This document shows positions 1 to 8,960 of a stretch of 64,000 nt of DNA, piece by piece (within the stretch, counting starts at the first letter, position 1; every line of letters begins with the position of its first letter). A program made the position numbers and the translations under genes. The notes below the pieces were generated by a model. It was not told where the DNA came from, did not search any database, and saw only the letters and a program-made list of their open reading frames with translations. Origin of the DNA: an uncultured Aquimarina sp. (lineage in GTDB: Bacteria > Bacteroidota > Bacteroidia > Flavobacteriales > Flavobacteriaceae); NCBI RefSeq assembly GCF_947500065.1, contig NZ_CANMQT010000009.1, positions 62,001 to 126,000 on the forward strand, written 5' to 3'.

Positions 1-1
1 A

Positions 2-499
2 ATGGCTCAACAAGATATTACTTTAGTGTATGGAGCCGCAAAAATTGGTGTTATGGGTAAAGTGGCAGAAGGAGCGCTTACTCATAAAGGAAAAGTAATA
101 GGAGTGATCCCTGAATTTCTTAAGCTAAAAGAAGTAGTTCATTTGGGATTAACGGAATTAGTGACTACGGATAATATGCATCAACGTAAAATGAAAATGC
201 ATGAACTCAGTGATGGATTTATTACATTGCCTGGAGGTTTTGGGACTTTAGAGGAGTTGTTTGAGATTATTACATGGTCACAATTAGGATTGCACCAAAA
301 GCCAATAGGTTTATTAAATATTAATGGATTCTATGATGATTTATTGAAGCTGTTGGAGAATATGGTACGTAATGGTTTTCTGAAAACGGATAACTATGAG
401 TTACTGTTGGTAGATGATAATATAGATCGCTTACTGCAGAAAATGATAGCGTTTAAACCAGCTCAAGTACCAAAATGGTTAAAATCTGATAGAACGTAA
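2..499 (+). CDS. LOG family (TIGR00730-type) Rossmann-fold protein, 5' end cut by window
   Basis: Members of this lysine-decarboxylase-like family cleave nucleoside monophosphates to free base and ribose phosphate; plant LOG makes active cytokinin this way. The visible 165 residues hold the two family signatures: LVYGAAKIGVMG (residues 9-20; the usual form is GGGxxGLMG) and PGGFGTLEELFE (near residues 77-88), which binds the phosphosugar. The family usually has about 190 residues and starts 25-30 residues earlier with a CGSS motif. The ATG at position 2 is therefore probably internal and the true start lies outside the window. The AAKIG variant of the first glycine motif is slightly unusual. 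The family is clear; the substrate is not. Confidence 0.85.
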   Translation: MAQQDITLVYGAAKIGVMGKVAEGALTHKGKVIGVIPEFLKLKEVVHLGLTELVTTDNMHQRKMKMHELSDGFITLPGGFGTLEELFEIITWSQLGLHQKPIGLLNINGFYDDLLKLLENMVRNGFLKTDNYELLLVDDNIDRLLQKMIAFKPAQVPKWLKSDRT

Positions 500-549
500 A
501 TATAGAATTTAAGAATAAGACTGATACCAGAAAAACGGATACCAGAACT

Positions 550-2541
550 ATGAATATAGAAGAACAAATCAATCAATTAAGACAAGAATTAAGACAGCAT
601 AACCATAATTATTATGTACTAGATGCTGCCACAATAAGTGATTATGAGTTTGATATGAAACTCAAAGAACTTCAGGTGTTAGAAGAAAAGCATCCTGAAT
701 TCCATGATCCCAATTCACCTACTTTAAGAGTTGGTGGAGAGGTTACTAAGAATTTTGATACTGTGGTGCATGAGCAACGTATGTATTCATTGGATAACTC
801 ATATTCTAAAGAAGATTTATTGGATTGGGAAACTAGAATAAAAAAACTAGTTGATGGTGATGTAACTTATACCTGCGAGCTTAAGTATGATGGAGCTTCG
901 ATAAGTCTTACTTATGAAAATGGAGAATTACTTCGAGCTGTCACGAGAGGAGACGGAATTCAAGGGGATAATGTAACTACGAATGTAAAAACTATTAACT
1001 CTGTACCTCTTAAGTTAAAAGGAGATTACCCTCCAAAATTTGATATCCGTGGTGAAATAGTCTTACCGTATGAAGGTTTTGCAAAAATGAACCAACAAAG
1101 GATTGCTGCTGGAGAAGAACCATACGCAAACCCTAGAAATACAGCTTCTGGAAGTTTGAAACTTCAGGATAGCAGTGAGACAGCAAAGCGTCCTTTAGAT
1201 TGTTTGTTGTATAATCTTGCGGGAGATCGATTAGGAATTTCTTCTCAATATGAAAGCTTGGAAAAAGCAAGACAATGGGGCTTTAAAGTTCCTAGAGAAT
1301 CTCGTTTAGCTAATTCTATAGAGGAAGTTTTGGAATTTGTTAATTTTTGGGATGAAAAAAGAAGAGAACTCCCTTATGAAACAGATGGAGTAGTAATCAA
1401 GGTTAATGATATACAGCAACAAGAAGAACTTGGCTTTACGGCTAAAGCGCCAAGATGGGCAATGGCTTATAAATTTAAAGCAGAACAAGTAACAACTCAG
1501 CTTAATGAAATTACGTATCAAGTTGGTAGAACTGGTGCTATTACACCTGTTGCAAATCTAAAACCTGTACAATTAGCAGGAACAACAGTAAAAAGAGCTT
1601 CTTTACATAATGCGGATCAGATTGAGAAACTTGATATTAGGATAGAGGATACCGTTTTTGTGGAAAAAGGAGGCGAAATTATCCCAAAGATTATAGGTGT
1701 AGACTTTACTAAAAGAGATAAAAGTTCTATTCCTACAGAATATATATCGTCTTGCCCAGAATGTGAAACAGAGTTAATTAGAAAAGAAGGTGAAGCACAG
1801 CATTATTGCCCTAATGTTTATGGCTGTCCTCCTCAGATTATTGGTAGAATACAACATTATATTTCGCGTAAAGCTTTAGATATAGAAGGCTTAGGAGGAG
1901 AGACGGTTGCGCTGTTAGTAAAGGAAAATTTGATTACCAACTATGCTGATTTATATGACTTGAAAAAAGAACAAGTTATTCCATTAGAGAGGATGGCTGA
2001 AAAAAGTGCAGAAAACTTGATAGAAGGAATAGCAAAATCTAAAGAGATTCCTTTTGAGAGAGTATTATTTGGTTTAGGGATCAGATACGTAGGAGAAACT
2101 GTAGCAAAAAAACTAGCTAAACATTATAAAACTATAGATGCAATTATAACTGCTACAGAGGAGGAGTTGGTAAATGTAGATGAAATAGGTATTAAGATAG
2201 CTCAGAGTGTGCGAGAGTTTTTTGATTCAGAATCTAATAAGGTGTTGGTTAACAGGCTTGTGGCTTATGGAGTTCAGTTACAAGTTTCTGCAGAGAAGTT
2301 GGCAAATCAAACCGATACGTTAAAAGGTCAAATATTTGTGGTTTCGGGAGTTTTTGAAAAAGTATCACGAAATGAACTTAAGAAGTTGATAGAGGATAAT
2401 GGAGGTAAAGTATCCAGTTCCATTTCTTCTAAAACGACGTATGTTGTAGCTGGAGCTAATATGGGACCCAGCAAATTAGAAAAAGCAAATAAATTAGAAG
2501 TTACCATTATAAGTGAAGATGATTTTCTTAACTTAATTTAA
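550..2541 (+). CDS. ligA: NAD-dependent DNA ligase LigA
   Basis: LigA seals nicks in duplex DNA during replication and repair, using NAD+ to adenylate its lysine. The 663-residue length is normal. The adenylation motif KYDG starts at K112. The nucleotidyltransferase domain continues through YANPRNTASGSLK. A four-cysteine zinc finger is formed by C402, C405, C420 and C426. Helix-hairpin-helix repeats follow (about 430-570), and a BRCT domain ends the protein (about 588-663, with GGKVSSSISSKTTYVVAG). The stop is followed two bases later by the start of the first YhhN-like gene, so the two are probably co-transcribed. Nothing in the sequence suggests damage. Confidence 0.98.
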   Translation: MNIEEQINQLRQELRQHNHNYYVLDAATISDYEFDMKLKELQVLEEKHPEFHDPNSPTLRVGGEVTKNFDTVVHEQRMYSLDNSYSKEDLLDWETRIKKLVDGDVTYTCELKYDGASISLTYENGELLRAVTRGDGIQGDNVTTNVKTINSVPLKLKGDYPPKFDIRGEIVLPYEGFAKMNQQRIAAGEEPYANPRNTASGSLKLQDSSETAKRPLDCLLYNLAGDRLGISSQYESLEKARQWGFKVPRESRLANSIEEVLEFVNFWDEKRRELPYETDGVVIKVNDIQQQEELGFTAKAPRWAMAYKFKAEQVTTQLNEITYQVGRTGAITPVANLKPVQLAGTTVKRASLHNADQIEKLDIRIEDTVFVEKGGEIIPKIIGVDFTKRDKSSIPTEYISSCPECETELIRKEGEAQHYCPNVYGCPPQIIGRIQHYISRKALDIEGLGGETVALLVKENLITNYADLYDLKKEQVIPLERMAEKSAENLIEGIAKSKEIPFERVLFGLGIRYVGETVAKKLAKHYKTIDAIITATEEELVNVDEIGIKIAQSVREFFDSESNKVLVNRLVAYGVQLQVSAEKLANQTDTLKGQIFVVSGVFEKVSRNELKKLIEDNGGKVSSSISSKTTYVVAGANMGPSKLEKANKLEVTIISEDDFLNLI

Positions 2542-2543
2542 TA

Positions 2544-3227
2544 ATGAAAACAAGAACACTCATAAAAATCTTACTATTAATCACAGGGGGTTTGTGTGTT
2601 CTAAGTACTGTGTTGCAAAACCCAGCTATTGAATTATATGCAAAGCCAATGACTGTGCCTTTGTTTTTCATGCTGTATTGGTTTAATGTGGAAAAAGTTG
2701 ATGTTTTATTTGTAGTTGTTTTATTGCTTTGTTTTTTGGGAGATATATTTCTGCTTATAGGAATAGAAAATGGGTTTAGGTATGTTTTACTTAGTTATAC
2801 ATTATGTTATTTTGTCCTTTTTTATTTTTTGTATAAGAATCATAAGCCTTTAGAGTATAATAGTACTGATACAGTATATGTGGTAACGTTCTTTGTATTT
2901 TGGACAATGATAGCTTATGCGATATATGTTGTCACGAATCAAAATATGGGAGATATAAGGCCTTTTGGAATAGCTTATTTAATTATTCTGTATTCTTTAT
3001 TGATTGGAGCTGTTTTTCAATATATTAATATAAGGTCTCCTAAATCTCTTTGGTTTGCCATTGCAATTTTAAATTTTGTGATCAGTGATGCATGTTTTGC
3101 GTTAGATCGATTTTATGTTCCTTCATTGGAGCTTAAGATTATCAATTCTATATATCAATTATTAGCCGTTTTTTTCTTAGTGAAGTTTAAAATTTCGAAT
3201 TCCAATCCTTTAAAAATAATGAGTTAA
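2544..3227 (+). CDS. YhhN/TMEM86-like integral membrane protein, copy 1 of 4
   Basis: The 227-residue protein is almost entirely hydrophobic, with about seven to eight predicted membrane segments. Three landmarks of the YhhN family can be seen: K34-P35 after the first segment, G66-D67 in FLGDIFLL, and an S181-D182 plus R189-F190 pair in ISDACFALDRF near the end. Characterised YhhN/TMEM86 proteins are lysoplasmalogenases, which hydrolyse the vinyl-ether bond of lysoplasmalogens. Whether this copy has that activity is inference. It begins 2 bases after ligA and is followed by three diverged relatives on the same strand. It keeps more of the family residues than the other three, so it is the best candidate for the active enzyme. 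Confidence 0.7.
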   Translation: MKTRTLIKILLLITGGLCVLSTVLQNPAIELYAKPMTVPLFFMLYWFNVEKVDVLFVVVLLLCFLGDIFLLIGIENGFRYVLLSYTLCYFVLFYFLYKNHKPLEYNSTDTVYVVTFFVFWTMIAYAIYVVTNQNMGDIRPFGIAYLIILYSLLIGAVFQYINIRSPKSLWFAIAILNFVISDACFALDRFYVPSLELKIINSIYQLLAVFFLVKFKISNSNPLKIMS

Positions 3228-3349
3228 TGCTTCGTAGCCCCTATACTTTCGTTTATTTGATTGGAATTTAGTATATTAACAAAAGGAAAAGTTGTTTAAT
3301 ATAGAGTGTAAAAGGGGATATTTCCGATTTTTTATACCATCTAAATCTA

Positions 3350-4045
3350 ATGAATGAGGGGAAACTACTAAAATTTATAATTTCTTTTTTGATTGTATTA
3401 CAGGTGTTAGGATATATATATCGAATTCCTTTTTTAGACACTTTCTGTAAGCCGTTATTATTTTTAGCAATCATTTTACAGTATTTGTGGAGTAGTAAGA
3501 AAATAAAATTCTTACATATTCTTGTTCTTTTTGTGTTTTTTGCTTCAGAATTGATTAATTCGATAAGTGATATAGTTACTGTAAAACATAGAATGCTGAT
3601 TAATATAATTGGATACATTATGTTGTTCTATTTCTTGTATTACAATCATAAATCTTTTAAATATAATAGGAGGGATGTTTTTACTTTAGTATTAGGAAGC
3701 TCATTATATACAGTTATATTTTTTATTACATATTCGGTTATTAGGGAGCCGATGAAGGATGTAAGCCTAATAGGGTTTCTTCATTTATCATTACTCTATG
3801 TCTTGCTTATTGTTGGGGCAATGCATTATATAAATATCAGATCAGAGAAGTCGTTATGGTTTTTTTTAGCGATGCTAAATTTTTCGTTTAGTGATTTTAT
3901 TCTATTAATTGATGAGTTTTATCTTCAATCAACAGAATTAAAATTGATTAGGTTGATTTGTGTTCCATTAGCACTTATTTTTTTAATGAATTATATGATT
4001 ACTAAATATAAATATCTAAAATCCGAAGAGTTTGAAGGGTTTTGA
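3350..4045 (+). CDS. YhhN-like integral membrane protein, copy 2 of 4
   Basis: This 231-residue multi-pass protein lines up with copy 1 along its length. It has KP at residues 34-35, the sequence YYNHKSFKYNRRD where copy 1 has YKNHKPLEYNSTD, the shared phrase YINIRSEKSLWFFLAMLNF, and FSDFILLIDEFY near the C-terminus. The GD of copy 1 is replaced by SE. The residues shared with copy 1 mark it as a tandem duplicate rather than an unrelated membrane protein. It starts with ATG after a 122-base gap, so it may have its own weak promoter. Function unknown; loss of the GD pair makes retained lysoplasmalogenase activity doubtful. Confidence 0.6.
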   Translation: MNEGKLLKFIISFLIVLQVLGYIYRIPFLDTFCKPLLFLAIILQYLWSSKKIKFLHILVLFVFFASELINSISDIVTVKHRMLINIIGYIMLFYFLYYNHKSFKYNRRDVFTLVLGSSLYTVIFFITYSVIREPMKDVSLIGFLHLSLLYVLLIVGAMHYINIRSEKSLWFFLAMLNFSFSDFILLIDEFYLQSTELKLIRLICVPLALIFLMNYMITKYKYLKSEEFEGF

Positions 4046-4064
4046 ATTGTAAATCAGGATACTA

Positions 4065-4760
4065 TTGAATAAAAGAAAACTAGCATACCAGTTATTGTAT
4101 ATTTCAGGCGCGTTATTGTTGCTAGTGTCTGTTTTTAAGCAAGATTGGTTGATTTATTCTAAAACTTTGGTTGTCAGTGCTGTTTCTTTTTTTTATGTAG
4201 TAGAAGTGAAAAAAGTAAATTATTTAGTGTTATTGGCACTACTGTTGATTTTAATAGCGGAAATCTTGTCCGTTATAGATTTCAAAGGGTATTTTAGAGT
4301 GATAAACATTCTTGCTTCATTCTATTATTCCTTAAATATGATATTATTATGGAAAAGCCTTCAGAAGGTCAAAATACAGCTTAAGAGAATTTTTACGATA
4401 CAGTTAGTAATTACAATGGTATTGATTGTATACGTGGTGTATTCTGTAGCTGATATGATTTCTGTAAACATTAGTAATGATCAACTATATCTTAATATCT
4501 TAATTGTGTTATTTGTATTGTTTATTGGTTTTTGCTATTATATTTATCTGAATAGCAAAACTGTAGTCAGCTCATCCTTGATGATTGCCGCTTCCTGTTT
4601 TCTTATTGTGAATATTGTCACCATACTTAATAAGTTGTATGTTTATTTAGATGTTTTTGTAGTTATAACAAATGTTTTGCAACTCTTTGGTCATTATTTT
4701 TTAATTAAGTTTTTTATCGAGCAGAACGATTTAAAACCTGATAGTGTAGAGTTTTTCTGA
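4065..4760 (+). CDS. YhhN-like integral membrane protein, copy 3 of 4, TTG start
   Basis: A 231-residue multi-pass membrane protein beginning with TTG at 4065. The start is supported by the N-terminus LNKRKLAYQLLYISGALL, which matches the position and character of the N-terminus of copy 1 (MKTRTLIKILLLITGG). It lies 19 bases after copy 2. Family landmarks are eroded: KT in place of KP, AE in place of GD, and no SD pair near the end, although the final LNKLYV...GHYFLIKFF keeps the pattern of the other copies. It is intact as a reading frame but diverged, so it was probably kept for some other role. Confidence 0.5.
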   Translation: MNKRKLAYQLLYISGALLLLVSVFKQDWLIYSKTLVVSAVSFFYVVEVKKVNYLVLLALLLILIAEILSVIDFKGYFRVINILASFYYSLNMILLWKSLQKVKIQLKRIFTIQLVITMVLIVYVVYSVADMISVNISNDQLYLNILIVLFVLFIGFCYYIYLNSKTVVSSSLMIAASCFLIVNIVTILNKLYVYLDVFVVITNVLQLFGHYFLIKFFIEQNDLKPDSVEFF

Positions 4761-4768
4761 TTTAGTTA

Positions 4769-5527
4769 TTGAATTTTAATATCTTAAGCAGGTGTAAAAT
4801 TCATAAAACGTTATCAGTGTTGAAAGGTATTAAGGGTACATATTTATTGTTTTATCTCTCTTTTCTGGTTGTTGTGCTTGTAGCAGTGTTTTGCGAAAAG
4901 TTACATTTGGTGTATGTTAAGCCTTTAGTTCCGATGTCTTTAGGACTTATTGGATTAATTTATTTAAAGAGGTCATTAAAATTTTATTTTATACTTAGTA
5001 TGTTAGTTATAATGGTTAATGATACTTTTGTCTATTGTGATTTTGGGAAATATTTTCATCAAGTTGCTGTAGCAATTATAACCTTCTATTTTTTTTGTAT
5101 GATGTTATTGAAAAACTATATAAGTTTGAAGGACATTAACTTAAAGAAGTTGTTTACGTTTCCGATTATGATTAGTTTCATCCTAATAGGATACTTAACT
5201 TTCGAAATATCTACCTTGGTATTGCCGAAACTACAAGATTATATAGTTTCATTTTTTTTAATACTAATAGCACTTTTAATCTTTGTTAGTACATGTTTTT
5301 TTATTTATTTAATAGATGAATTTCATGGTAATTTCAGATTGTTTATCACCGCAAGCTGCTGTCTTTTTGTAACAGCATTATTGTTGATTAATGATTTTTA
5401 TTATTATAATAGAATTTTTACCGTATTAATTAATATTGTAGAAATTATAGGGCTTTATTTTTTTACGAAATTTCTTCTTGATGTAAAACCAATAGATTCA
5501 GAATATAAGGAAGGGAACTATTTTTAA
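4769..5527 (+). CDS. YhhN-like integral membrane protein, copy 4 of 4, TTG start
   Basis: A hydrophobic protein of up to 252 residues. The first possible start is TTG at 4769, nine bases after copy 3. A TTG at 4820 gives an N-terminus (LKGIKGTYLLFYLSFL) that aligns better with the other copies, so the protein may be about 235 residues. It keeps the KP pair (YVKPLVPMSLGLI) and has ND in place of GD. The C-terminal block INDFYYYNRIF...LYFFTKFLL resembles the corresponding part of copy 1. It is the last gene before a promoter-bearing gap. Function unknown. Confidence 0.5.
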   Translation: MNFNILSRCKIHKTLSVLKGIKGTYLLFYLSFLVVVLVAVFCEKLHLVYVKPLVPMSLGLIGLIYLKRSLKFYFILSMLVIMVNDTFVYCDFGKYFHQVAVAIITFYFFCMMLLKNYISLKDINLKKLFTFPIMISFILIGYLTFEISTLVLPKLQDYIVSFFLILIALLIFVSTCFFIYLIDEFHGNFRLFITASCCLFVTALLLINDFYYYNRIFTVLINIVEIIGLYFFTKFLLDVKPIDSEYKEGNYF

Positions 5528-5642
5528 GATTTAATAGAATAAATTAATCGCATAATAAAACAGATTAGAGCGTATTGTTATTTAAATAACTAAAAGTTAA
5601 ATACTTTGTTACTTTTCTTTTTTTCTTGATCACTACAGCATA

Positions 5643-5670
5643 CTTTTAAAATGTAAAATGGCTACATTTG
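5643..5670 (+). promoter_or_regulatory. Bacteroidetes-type promoter for the DUF6913-dapA unit
   Basis: TACATTTG at 5663-5670 is a perfect match to the Bacteroidetes -7 element TAnnTTTG. A T-rich stretch about 17 bases upstream (5643-5646) would serve as a weak -33 element. The start codon at 5691 is 20 bases downstream, leaving a leader of roughly 15 nucleotides. Confidence 0.55.
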
Positions 5671-5690
5671 TGTCTTAATCTTTTTAATAA

Positions 5691-6215
5691 ATGATTTTAA
5701 AGGGTCTTAAACGAAATGCGTTAAAAAAAAGCATTGAATCTTATATAAAAAAAAGAAAACCTCAGACTAAAGAGGTTTCAAGTATAAAAAGCTTAGCCGT
5801 ACTAATCGATGCTTCTCAGTCTGTTAATGTGCTATCAGTAGTTAAGTTAGCTAATGAATTAGGAGTAAAGTCAGAACGACTAAAAGTAATGGGCTATAAA
5901 GAAGATCAAAAAGAAATTTCTGACGATAAAGATGCAGCTTATTATAATGACAAAAGTTTTGGAATGAGTGGATCTGTTAAAAGTAATTCTTTGAATGAAT
6001 TTATTAATAAGGATTATGATGTTTTGATTAACTTTTATTCCGAAAGTAAACTAGAATTGGATTATGTTGCTGCGGCGTCAAAGGCTAAGTTTAAAGTTGG
6101 TTTTGCAGAAATCGATAATCGTATCAATGATTTAGTAATAGGTTCTGCAGATCAAAACACAAACCTTTTTATTTCCGAATTAAAAAAATATTTAAAAATT
6201 TTACAGATTATATAA
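5691..6215 (+). CDS. Conserved Bacteroidetes protein (probably DUF6913)
   Basis: A 174-residue soluble protein with a basic N-terminal helix (ALKKSIESYIKKRKPQ) and an alpha/beta body (SLAVLIDASQSVNVLSVVKL, YDVLINFY, KFKVGFAEIDNRINDLVIG). I recognise the pattern as the Flavobacteriia family I believe is named DUF6913, often found just before dapA; the exact name should be checked. No catalytic motif is visible. The stop is one base from the dapA start, so the two are translated from one message. No function is known to me; the constant neighbourhood hints at a role near lysine or cell-wall precursor synthesis, but that is only inference. Confidence 0.6.
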   Translation: MILKGLKRNALKKSIESYIKKRKPQTKEVSSIKSLAVLIDASQSVNVLSVVKLANELGVKSERLKVMGYKEDQKEISDDKDAAYYNDKSFGMSGSVKSNSLNEFINKDYDVLINFYSESKLELDYVAAASKAKFKVGFAEIDNRINDLVIGSADQNTNLFISELKKYLKILQII

Positions 6216-6216
6216 T

Positions 6217-7092
6217 ATGAGTGCTTTTCTGAAAGGAACTGGTGTGGCATTGGCAACACCTTTTAATAATGATGGTTCAATTGATTATAGTGGTGTTGGA
6301 TCGTTAGTGGAATTTTGTGTCGACGGTGGAGTAGAGTATTTAGTGGTTTTAGGGACTACAGCCGAATCAGCAACACTTTCTAAAGAAGAAAAAAAGAACT
6401 TAGTAGCATACATTATAAAAGTAAATAATAAAAGATTACCTCTTGTTATTGGTATAGGAGGCAATAATACAGGAGCTATTTTACAAGAGATGAAAGAAAC
6501 AGATGTATCGTCTTTTGATGCGATACTTTCTGTAGTTCCTATGTATAATAGACCGAGTCAAGAAGGAATTTATCAACATTATAAAGCAATTAATGATGAA
6601 GCGCCTTTACCTGTTTTACTGTACAATGTTCCATCGCGAACAGGAGTTAATATGACAGCTGAGACAACGCTTAGATTATCAAAATTAGATAAAATCATAG
6701 GGATTAAAGAAGCGACTGGTGATTTTACACAAGTATTAAAAATCCTAAAAGACAGACCTGAGGATTTTTTGGTGATCTCGGGAGATGATGCACTGGCATT
6801 ACCTGCTGTTGCAGCTGGAGGAGATGGAGTTATTAGTGTGGTTGGTCAAGGATTTCCTAAAGAGTTTTCAGAAATGATTCGTTTAGGGCTTTCTGGAGAA
6901 ACAAAAAAAGCATTCGCTATCCTATATAAAATGTTACCAGCTTTAGACTATGCTTTTGAAGAAGGTAATCCAGCAGGAATTAAGAATGTTTTAAAAGTAA
7001 AAGGTATTTGTGATGATCATCTAAGATTACCTCTGATTCCAGTTTCTAATAAATTAGCAGCTAAAATAGAAGAGTTTATAAAGAATAACTAG
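6217..7092 (+). CDS. dapA: 4-Hydroxy-tetrahydrodipicolinate synthase DapA
   Basis: DapA condenses pyruvate with aspartate semialdehyde, the first committed step to diaminopimelate and lysine. The 291-residue TIM barrel is of normal length. The pyruvate Schiff-base lysine is K164 in GIKEATGD, the proton-relay tyrosine is Y136 in LLYNVPSRTG, and R141 binds the substrate carboxylate. The substrate loop reads GTTAES (residues 46-51) where most enzymes have GTTGES. It follows the DUF6913 gene by one base and is followed 10 bases later by a potassium channel gene. Confidence 0.97.
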   Translation: MSAFLKGTGVALATPFNNDGSIDYSGVGSLVEFCVDGGVEYLVVLGTTAESATLSKEEKKNLVAYIIKVNNKRLPLVIGIGGNNTGAILQEMKETDVSSFDAILSVVPMYNRPSQEGIYQHYKAINDEAPLPVLLYNVPSRTGVNMTAETTLRLSKLDKIIGIKEATGDFTQVLKILKDRPEDFLVISGDDALALPAVAAGGDGVISVVGQGFPKEFSEMIRLGLSGETKKAFAILYKMLPALDYAFEEGNPAGIKNVLKVKGICDDHLRLPLIPVSNKLAAKIEEFIKNN

Positions 7093-7101
7093 TGAATTTT
7101 C

Positions 7102-8031
7102 ATGGCTAAAAAAATAAAAGATCCTGGTATTGGCCTATCTTCCGATAAACAAGCTAAACGGTTTATTAATCCTGATGGTTCTTTTAATATCAAACATGTA
7201 AATAGACGTACTTCTATTTCAAGAAGCTATAACTACTTGATTAATATTACTTGGACAAAATTCTTTGGTTGGGTTCTATTAGGATATGTCGCAATAAATT
7301 CAATATTTGCTTTGATATATATAGCCATTGGAATTTCGGCCATTACAGAGCCTACAGGTAATGTATTTAGAGATTTTCTTAAAGCTTTCTTTTTTTCTGC
7401 CCAGACAGTTACCACTGTAGGGTATGGAGCTATGGCTCCAAAAGGAGTAGTTTTTGGTATAATTTCTTCTTTTGAAGCTTTGATAGGTTTGTTAAGCTTC
7501 TCCTTTATTACAGGTTTATTATATGGAAGATTCTCTAAACCTAAATCGAGCATTAAATTTAGTGAAGTAATGGTTCTTAGAGAACATAATGCGGTGGATT
7601 GCATTATGTTTAGATTAATGAGTAAAAGTACTAATGTGATGATTCGTCCAAAAGTAGAAGTTACATTATCATTATCACAGAAATCTAAAAATAAAAAATA
7701 TGTAAATAACTTTTATAATTTGAAATTAGAAAGAAATGAAATAACCTATCTTCCAACCACTTGGACAATAGTACATCCAATTAATGAATCTAGTCCTTTA
7801 GCAGAATTTCATAGAGAAGATCTGTCTAGTTTACACGGAGAAATTTTAATATTAGTTACATACTATGATGAGTCTTTTGCACAAGAAGTGCATCAGATAC
7901 ATTCGTATGTGTTGAGTAATTTAAAATTAGATGAGAGGTTCGTTCCAGCATTTCATTATGATGATGATGGGTATACTATTTTAGATCATGATAAGATAGG
8001 TGGTACAAAATCGTATGAATCAAACGGTTAA
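7102..8031 (+). CDS. Inward-rectifier (KirBac-type) potassium channel
   Basis: A 309-residue protein with two membrane helices flanking a pore loop that holds the potassium filter TVGYG at residues 105-109 (TVTTVGYGAMAP). A long cytoplasmic C-terminal domain follows (about 145-309), opening with the family sequence YGRFSKPKSSIKFS just after the inner helix. The domain includes VMIRPKVEVTLSLS and WTIVHPINESSPL, typical of the Kir cytoplasmic immunoglobulin-like fold. Bacterial members pass K+ and are gated by lipids or pH. It starts 10 bases after dapA and may be part of that transcript. Confidence 0.9.
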   Translation: MAKKIKDPGIGLSSDKQAKRFINPDGSFNIKHVNRRTSISRSYNYLINITWTKFFGWVLLGYVAINSIFALIYIAIGISAITEPTGNVFRDFLKAFFFSAQTVTTVGYGAMAPKGVVFGIISSFEALIGLLSFSFITGLLYGRFSKPKSSIKFSEVMVLREHNAVDCIMFRLMSKSTNVMIRPKVEVTLSLSQKSKNKKYVNNFYNLKLERNEITYLPTTWTIVHPINESSPLAEFHREDLSSLHGEILILVTYYDESFAQEVHQIHSYVLSNLKLDERFVPAFHYDDDGYTILDHDKIGGTKSYESNG

Positions 8032-8103
8032 GTGTTTTTCTTTTTTCTTTTTTATTTTGCAACAAGCAGGTCTTTTTTTAGTTATTTAATAGATGAATTA
8101 AAG

Positions 8104-8135
8104 TTTTTGTAATACGGTAGAAATATCTATTTTTG
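8104..8135 (+). promoter_or_regulatory. Promoter of the bamD-rpoZ-coaBC-porD operon
   Basis: A TTTTTG element at 8104-8109 and TATTTTTG at 8128-8135 fit the Bacteroidetes -33 and -7 (TAnnTTTG) boxes, separated by 18 bases. The bamD start lies 18 bases downstream of the -7 box. Confidence 0.6.
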
Positions 8136-8153
8136 CCAGATGTTTTTTAAGAT

Positions 8154-8945
8154 ATGAAGAGATTATTGTTTTTGCTGACTTTTGTGTTAACCTTTGGTTC
8201 TTGTAGTGAGTATCAAAAAGTGCTTAAAGAGGAAGAAGTCGGACCTAAATATAAGTTAGCGGAAGAGTTATATAAAGAAGGAAAGTATAAAAAGGCACTT
8301 CGTTTATTTGAACAGATTGTTCCTCAATTTAGAGGGAAACCGCAGGCAGAAAGAGTAATGTATTATTATTCTGATACCTATTATAATTTAGAAGATTATT
8401 ATCTCGCGGGATATCAGTTTGAAAGATTTGCTAAATCGTATCCTAATAGTGATAAAAGAGAAGAAGCGGCATATAAAGGAGCTAAGAGTTATTATTATCT
8501 ATCTCCAAGATATAGCTTAGATCAGAAAGAAACAGATGAAGCTTTAGAAAAACTTCAGGCATATATCAATGCTTTTCCGGAGAGTGAAAATTTAGAAGAA
8601 GCTAATAAATTAGTAGCGGAACTAAGAAATAAAAAAGAAAGGAAAGCTTTTGAGATTGCTAAGCAGCATCATCATAGAGAAAGTTATAAAGTAGCTATAA
8701 AATCTTTTGATAATTACTTAATTGATTACCCAGGATCTTCTTTTAGAGAAAAAGCATTATATTACAAGCTAGAATCTCAGTATTTATTGGCTATTGGTAG
8801 TTATGAGGTATATATAAAAGAGAGATTAGAATTAGCTGATGATTATTACAATAATTATAAAAAATATTATAAAGAAGGTGAGTTTACTGCCGATGCTGAA
8901 GAAATATCAGAAGATATAAAATCAAGATTAGAAAAAATTAAATAG
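8154..8945 (+). CDS. bamD: Outer-membrane assembly lipoprotein BamD
   Basis: BamD is the essential TPR lipoprotein of the BAM complex that inserts beta-barrel proteins in the outer membrane. The 263-residue precursor has a short signal peptide ending in a lipobox (TFGSC, acylated C17). TPR-type repeats follow, for example AEELYKEGKYKKALRLFEQI, YYLAGYQFERFAKSYPNS and KVAIKSFDNYLIDYPGS. Length and repeat layout fit the YfiO/BamD family. It heads an operon with rpoZ 15 bases downstream, the usual order in Flavobacteriia. Confidence 0.93.
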   Translation: MKRLLFLLTFVLTFGSCSEYQKVLKEEEVGPKYKLAEELYKEGKYKKALRLFEQIVPQFRGKPQAERVMYYYSDTYYNLEDYYLAGYQFERFAKSYPNSDKREEAAYKGAKSYYYLSPRYSLDQKETDEALEKLQAYINAFPESENLEEANKLVAELRNKKERKAFEIAKQHHHRESYKVAIKSFDNYLIDYPGSSFREKALYYKLESQYLLAIGSYEVYIKERLELADDYYNNYKKYYKEGEFTADAEEISEDIKSRLEKIK

Positions 8946-8960
8946 AAATATTAGGAGAAG

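Noticed and set aside
3268..3618. A 116-codon - strand frame over the start of YhhN-like copy 2
   Set aside because: The opposite frame aligns with its tandem neighbour, and this one has a basic, low-complexity product.
7233..7604. A 123-codon - strand frame within the Kir channel gene
   Set aside because: Antisense shadow of a well-supported gene with an intact filter and domain structure.
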